Position numbers and translations under genes: made by a program. From Pestalotiopsis fici W106-1 (Eukaryota > Ascomycota > Sordariomycetes > Amphisphaeriales > Sporocadaceae), in the NCBI RefSeq assembly GCF_000516985.1, contig NW_006917093.1, positions 3,720,001 through 3,784,000 on the forward strand: DNA of 64,000 bases, written 5' to 3'. Under the pieces are notes generated by a model that did no database searches, had not been told where the DNA came from, and saw nothing but the letters and a program-made list of their open reading frames with translations. This document shows, one piece after another, positions 59,416 through 64,000 of this stretch; the stretch's first letter is position 1, and each line of letters starts with the position of its first letter.

Positions 59416-61818
59416 TCACACAACCACTGGCTCAGTCTTCTCGTCCAAATGACCTTTTCCGTATCTTGATTCATCGCCCCCGTCAGAAACCACGTTGACG
59501 CCTTCGCCCGACAAGACGCCGCGTATGCCCTCCACGCTCTCGCCGGCAAAAAAGCCCTCCGAATCGGCCATGTACTCAAAAGTCATTTGCCCCTCGCTGG
59601 CCCGGTCCTCTGGGTAGATCGGGACGGGCCAGATCAGGTTTAACACGTAAAAGACCAACGATCCCATGAGGAAGGAAAGTATGAATCCAAGCTTGTACAT
59701 ATTCTTGCTGGCCTGGTTGACCGCAGTGGCGTCCAAGTTTCCGGCGATGCCGTGAACCGTAAAGGCGACGCCGGCCACCCACGCCGCCAGAGCTCGCGGG
59801 TTCCAGCCGTGGTAGTAGCGATAAATGGTCCCGGGCTCCTTGGTGTAGAGGCTGGGCACGTGGAAATTCCCGCGCCGCACGATCCAGTAGTCGACGACCA
59901 TGACGCCGCAAATGGGCATGAGGAAGACCGTGTACGATCCCAAAAAGGTGAGAAACGTGCTCGCGCTGGCAATGATCTTCCACGGCACGCAAAAGGGCGC
60001 CAGCAGGGCGCAAATCACCTGGCCACGCACAATGTTGATGTACCGGGGCCACAAGCCGCTGCTGTCGGCGCCCACGGGCAGCGAGTTGGAGCCGGCGTTG
60101 GTGGCGATTTGCGCGAGCACCATGCCAAAGCCAACAAAGAAGATACCGGCCCGCGCGCCGGGAGACCAGTACTTTGTGAGGATGGCATCATACAAATCCC
60201 AGACGTTCTACATGCGAGGTAAACAGCATAATATTAGCTCTTTGCTTTCTCGGTCCGAGGATCTGGGGCAACTTTTGGACGAATGAAGAAGGGGGGGGCA
60301 TGGTTTGCTTCAAGGGGGGCTTACCCAATATGACTTTCCTAGGAATCCTGTACTGGCACTGGTCGTAGCACAGCTCACAAACATGACGACAACCTTGGAG
60401 ATTAGGATACCTGTGGCTTGACTCCAAGTCGCCTGCTCAGGTTTGGTTGCATAGCGGGCGACGTCGGGCTGGTTGATCAGGAGGGGGCAGAGGGTCGCCA
60501 ACACCGAGTTGATGGCTTGGATCATTGGCCACTATTGAGCAAGTAAGAGACGTCAGCAAATCTCACAATAAAAGGTACACGGTGAATAACGGGGGGTTAA
60601 GGATTTCTGCTTACGACCAAAGCCGAGCCGGTCAACGCGGTGCCAGCACTGAAACTAAAGTTGCCAATGCCTCCACCGTTTTCTCGAATTGCCCATCCCA
60701 TCTATTGTGCATTAGCCTCTTGATGTCTGTGCGATAGTCTGGGGGGACGACGCCTCGGGAAGTATAGTATTGCCTAGTGCTTTGTCCACCCTTGGACAAC
60801 GCCACAGGCAAGACAAGTCTCGTACTAGTATACTGCGCAGGATAGTAAGGGCTCGTTTGATTACTCACTAAAAGGTCAAAGTTAGCAATCCAAATCTTGT
60901 GCTGACTACATCATCATCTTCGAAGGTGGTTATAGGCAGTTTTTAGGGTGCAATGATTGGAAGGCTACTTACCCAATGCAAAGAGTGCCACCGTCGTGTA
61001 GACGGCTTTGATAACAAACAGATGGCGGAGAAATGTAGGGTGGACAAACATGACGGGGAACTGGACAATCCAGAAGATAAAGAAACCAAGGAGGTTCTTG
61101 GAAGTAATGCCCGCGCTCTCGGGCAGAGTGTTGGGGATGTTCTCCCACGACGAGCCAAAGATGGCTCTCAAACACACCGAGGTAATTCTTCCTCCTATTG
61201 ACATATCAGCATTGGATCCCCGAGACGAGATTCTCAGCATTTATCTCACCATAGTAGCTCTGAGTTGCAAAATAGATGATGGCGACCGAAGCTCTCACGG
61301 CCACAAAGAGTTTCGATCCTCCAATACCGGAACTAGCTCGAGCATATACCGGGAATCCAACATGATATCTGGTCGCGCCTCGAGAGTTTAGAATCACGAC
61401 AATACTCAGACCTGCGGCGCCAATGACCGCGGCGATCATGGCATGATACCCTGTCGGGGTCCAAGTTAGCAATTGTATCGAAGAATACATCAATGAGGTT
61501 ACTGTAGCTCCCTCAAGCACCCAAGATCGTGAGATCATTGATTCCAAATCAAGAGACAGCGTCAGGAATATGCTTACATTGAAGTCCTATGGAGATGAGC
61601 GTCGCTCCGAGATTGTACGACGATGAGCTGAAGGTCTGGGTCAAGTAATAGGCAAAGAAGTGCAACGTGTTCCAAATTCTCTTGTCTGGAGGTGTCGGTA
61701 GCAAGTCCTCATTGAAGTATGCCGACCCCTCAACGGGAGCATCAGGAACTCTGAGGGACTCCTTGAAGGCTTGTGGCGATGCGAAAGCCGCCTTCACCTT
61801 CCGTACAGGCGTGGCCAT
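59416..61818 (-). CDS. NCS1-family permease (nucleobase/allantoin/thiamine type)
   Basis: Twelve-helix proton symporter of the NCS1 (Fur) family, importing uracil, uridine, allantoin, thiamine or a related compound. Exons: 61818-61578, 61450-61250, 61194-60973, then after an unresolved junction 60701-60615, 60531-60325 and 60207-59416; about 583 aa. N-terminal NEDLLPTPPDKRIWNTLHFFAYY is the classic NCS1 start. ARASSGIGGSKLFVAVRASVAIIYFATQSYYG covers helix 3. PLLINQPDVARYATKP is the helix-6/loop signature, and NAGSNSLPVGADSSGLWPRYINIVRG covers helix 8. The exon ending 60973 (phase 1) does not match the next exon starting ATGGGATGG (needs phase 0), so the 271-bp gap must contain a microexon or unusual site, or the allele is damaged. 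Specificity cannot be read by eye. Confidence 0.9.
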
Positions 61819-62855
61819 GGGGATTTCCTTTCTACTTTTTTTTCTCCCCCCAATTCCTGCTATATGCAAACAAAAGGTCTGGGTTGAATCTAAAAAGAAA
61901 TCACAAGGCTGACGATTGTATTAGAAAGTCCAGGGGCGACGTGACTGAATAATGATGTCTCGATGCATCCCATCCCTCACTGCGGGGTATCAGCTACCTC
62001 TGCATGTTATTATATCATAATGGCAAATCAATAACTCAATGTCACCCTCAAGGCCATTATCTGAAAGTTTTGTAGCTAATCTTTGCCAAGGCAAGTTATA
62101 ATTATTCAAATACCACCGACACTGATAGCAAATGCCTGAATGCTCCATTATTATGGTTGACCGTGTACGAGTCATACTGATTTTCCGGATCGGCTCACTG
62201 ATAAGGAAGAACCAGGTCCTAGGACTGCGCCGCACGTCCAAGACGCTCATTGTTCCAAATTTCAAGTATACCGCCGTCGACGGGCTGGGGGAGTGGGACA
62301 GCTGCAACGGCACCCCGATGGAGCCTCCGATGCGATTTATACTGATCGGGATGTCGGAAGATCCGACGGATACCCGAAAGATCTCGGCTTTATACTTAGG
62401 TCCGAAGAGGTGCCGGATTCTTTTCCTTGCTAGGGGCAGTAAGAAAAAAAATAGAAAAGGTTTCCACTCTCGTGTCTCCACCACACAGAAAAACAAGTGG
62501 ATTATGGCCACTATGGGTGCTCACGATTCGCTCAAACTTCCTTGGGCCTGTTGGCTATTAAGGTCCAAGCACTTTTGGCGAGCCTCGAGATGGCATCATC
62601 GGAACCGAGCCGGCTTCACGTCGGAGGCGAAAGGGGAAGAGGTTTTCAACCTGCATGGACAAAATTTTATTGTTCTTGATTTTGAAAGATATTCAGAATG
62701 CTGACGGTGAAAGCCAGCCCTTGAAATCAAAAGACTGCAAAGTCTTCAGATAAGATACGGGCCACGGCTTATGCCCAGTCCTGTGGGAAAACAATCTTCC
62801 TGAAATCCAGATTCTGGGCAGGTGAGAGCAAGAAAGACAAGAGAAGGAGAGAAAA
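61819..62855. promoter_or_regulatory. Divergent promoter with GATA motifs
   Basis: About 1.04 kb shared by the NCS1 permease (minus) and the DHA2 MFS gene (plus). TGATAAG at 62199-62205 and AGATAAG at 62748-62754 fit the HGATAR consensus of AreA/Nit2-type GATA factors, which in fungi activate nitrogen-scavenging permeases. The second lies about 100 bp before the MFS ATG. A 190-aa open frame at 62132-62704 crosses the region but has no recognisable domain and is treated as chance. Confidence 0.45.
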
Positions 62856-64000
62856 ATGTCAAGTCGACAACGAGAGGCCGAAAAGGGTCTACACGACCAG
62901 ACGGAGATATTGCCCAAGGCAAAGCTTCTCATTGTGATTTCCGCTCTCTCGTTGACGCTTCTCATCACCTTTATTGACCAAAATGGCATCGGTGTCACGC
63001 TACCCACCATCGCCGAGGACCTCGACGCGGCCAATACCATTTCCTGGGCGGGCACGTCGTCCCTGATCGCCAACACGACGTTCCAGATGCTCTACGGCCG
63101 CCTGTCGGATATTTTCGGCCGCAAGGTCGTCTACCCTGTGTGCCGTGGGCCTGCTGTCCATTGCGGCGCTCCTGTGCGGTCTCTCCCGGAACGCCGCCAT
63201 GTTCTACGTCTTTCGGGGCGTCGCGGGCATTGGCGGCGGCGGCGTCACCAACCTGTCCATGATTATCCTGTCCGACATTGTGACCCTGGAGCAGCGCGGC
63301 AAGTATCAGGGCATCATTGGCGCCTTTGTCGGGCTCGGCAACGTGTGCGGCCCCTTTCTCGCCGCCGGCTTCATCTCGCGGACCACGTGGCGCGCCTTCT
63401 TTTGGATGATCTCGCCCCTGGCGGCCCTCGTGGGCGCCGTGGCCTGGTGGTTGCTGCCCACCAAGGCCCCGGCGGCCGGGTTTCAGGAGAGCGTCAAGAA
63501 GATTGACTATGCTGGCGTCTTGACCTCGTCCATTGGCGTCATCTTTATCTTGATTCCAATCAGTGGCGGTGGCTCGTATTTTCCCTGGGAGTCCCCCCTG
63601 GTGATCAGCATGCTGACCATTGGCGGCTTGTCTTTTGTCCTTTTCATCTTGGTGGAGTGGAAGTTTGCCAAGCTCCCAATGATGCCGTGTAAGTCCCGGG
63701 AAACACACTGCAAACACATCAACCTTGCCGCGGAATGGAGAGCTAATTGCAGAGTGTAGTGATGATTTTCAAGAATCCAGTAATAAGGGTAATGCTTTGC
63801 CAGAGCTTCCTGTTTGGTGCCGTCTACCAATCCTACCTGTACTATCTACCCTTGTACTTTCAAAACGTCAAGGGATACTCTGTCATTGTTTCAGCCGCTT
63901 TTACCGCCTGCCTGGTTTCCTTCCAGGCCAGCTTTTCGATTCTTGCCGGACAGTATATCTCAAGAATGAAACGGTACGGAGAGATCATCTGGGTTGGCTT
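62856..64000 (+). CDS. MFS transporter, DHA2 (14-helix) type, frameshifted and cut by window end
   Basis: Drug:H+ antiporter-2-type exporter. The ATG at 62856 gives MSSRQREAEKGLHDQ, then helix 1 with FIDQNGIGVTLPTIAEDL (DHA2 motif) and loop motif A GRLSDIFGRK. After GRKVVY the frame breaks: at 63131-63140 (CTACCCTGTG) one base too many (the CCC run, 63134-63136) shifts reading. The natural continuation (CAVGLLSIAALLCGL) is in the next frame and stays open to the donor at 63689. Intron 63689-63759 (GTAAGT...GTGTAG) joins to LMIFKNPVIRVMLCQS and helices continue to the window end. About 357 aa are visible of an expected 530-580. It is either a sequencing or assembly error in a C-run or a recent null allele; the rest looks intact. 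Confidence 0.87.

Noticed and set aside
62132..62704. 190-aa plus-strand open frame in the NCS1/MFS promoter
   Set aside because: No domain, odd composition and no splice partner; it sits where the shared promoter must be.
62995..63717. 240-aa minus-strand open frame
   Set aside because: Antisense to the DHA2 MFS exon; composition is Gly/Gln/His-rich and low complexity.
1..64000. CRISPR array, bacterial operon or phage features
   Set aside because: No regular spaced direct repeats, no ribosome-binding-site-led polycistrons, and spliced eukaryotic genes throughout.

Overview
The window is nuclear DNA of a filamentous ascomycete. Most genes are broken by short introns (about 50-110 bp) with GTRNGT donors and CTAAC/CTRAY-type branch sites, intergenic spacers are 0.3-9 kb, and the gene set is fungal: CLU/TIF31, a PalB/Rim13 calpain, Vts1, a Pth11-like rhodopsin-domain receptor, Fur-type NCS1 and DHA-type MFS transporters. 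Protein style suggests Sordariomycetes, probably Hypocreales, but that is an impression and not a computed placement. I find 19 protein genes and one tRNA gene. Splice junctions were placed by hand and checked for reading phase. They fit for every gene except one junction of the NCS1 permease and one frameshift in the last MFS gene.

Layout. 0.9-8.6 kb: an unrecognised 830-aa protein on the minus strand, divergent from clu1/tif31. 10.9-16.2 kb: two convergent regulators, an FHA+forkhead factor and a C2H2 zinc-finger protein. 16.2-25.1 kb: about 9 kb without a supportable gene, rich in simple repeats, lying upstream of the zinc-finger gene. 25.1-32.4 kb: a zinc alcohol dehydrogenase convergent with Sen15 (tRNA-splicing endonuclease subunit), a DUF2985 membrane protein and an SLC35F6-type transporter. 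32.7-38.9 kb: the pH-signalling calpain palB/RIM13 and a DHA1 MFS transporter, separated by an AT-rich gap. 40.05 kb: an intron-containing elongator tRNA-Met(CAT). 41.6-53.5 kb: a conserved housekeeping block with the peroxisomal adenine-nucleotide carrier, ribosomal protein eL29, Vts1 and the TFIIIC TPR subunit Tfc4. 54.2-64.0 kb: a more accessory-looking part with a cupin, a seven-helix rhodopsin-domain protein, an NCS1 permease and a divergent DHA2 MFS exporter cut by the window end.

Working together. Most neighbours have unrelated roles, as is usual in fungal chromosomes. Three loci concern tRNA biogenesis (a tRNA gene with an intron, the Sen15 endonuclease subunit, and the TFIIIC subunit that reads A/B boxes), but they are spaced over 27 kb and are probably together by chance. 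The NCS1 permease and the MFS exporter share one divergent promoter with GATA-type motifs and could be co-regulated. I found no convincing undescribed multigene system, CRISPR array, intact transposon or secondary-metabolite core gene. The best leads are the uncharacterised 830-aa protein, the 9-kb spacer, the intron-bearing tRNA-Met, the unresolved NCS1 splice junction and the MFS frameshift.
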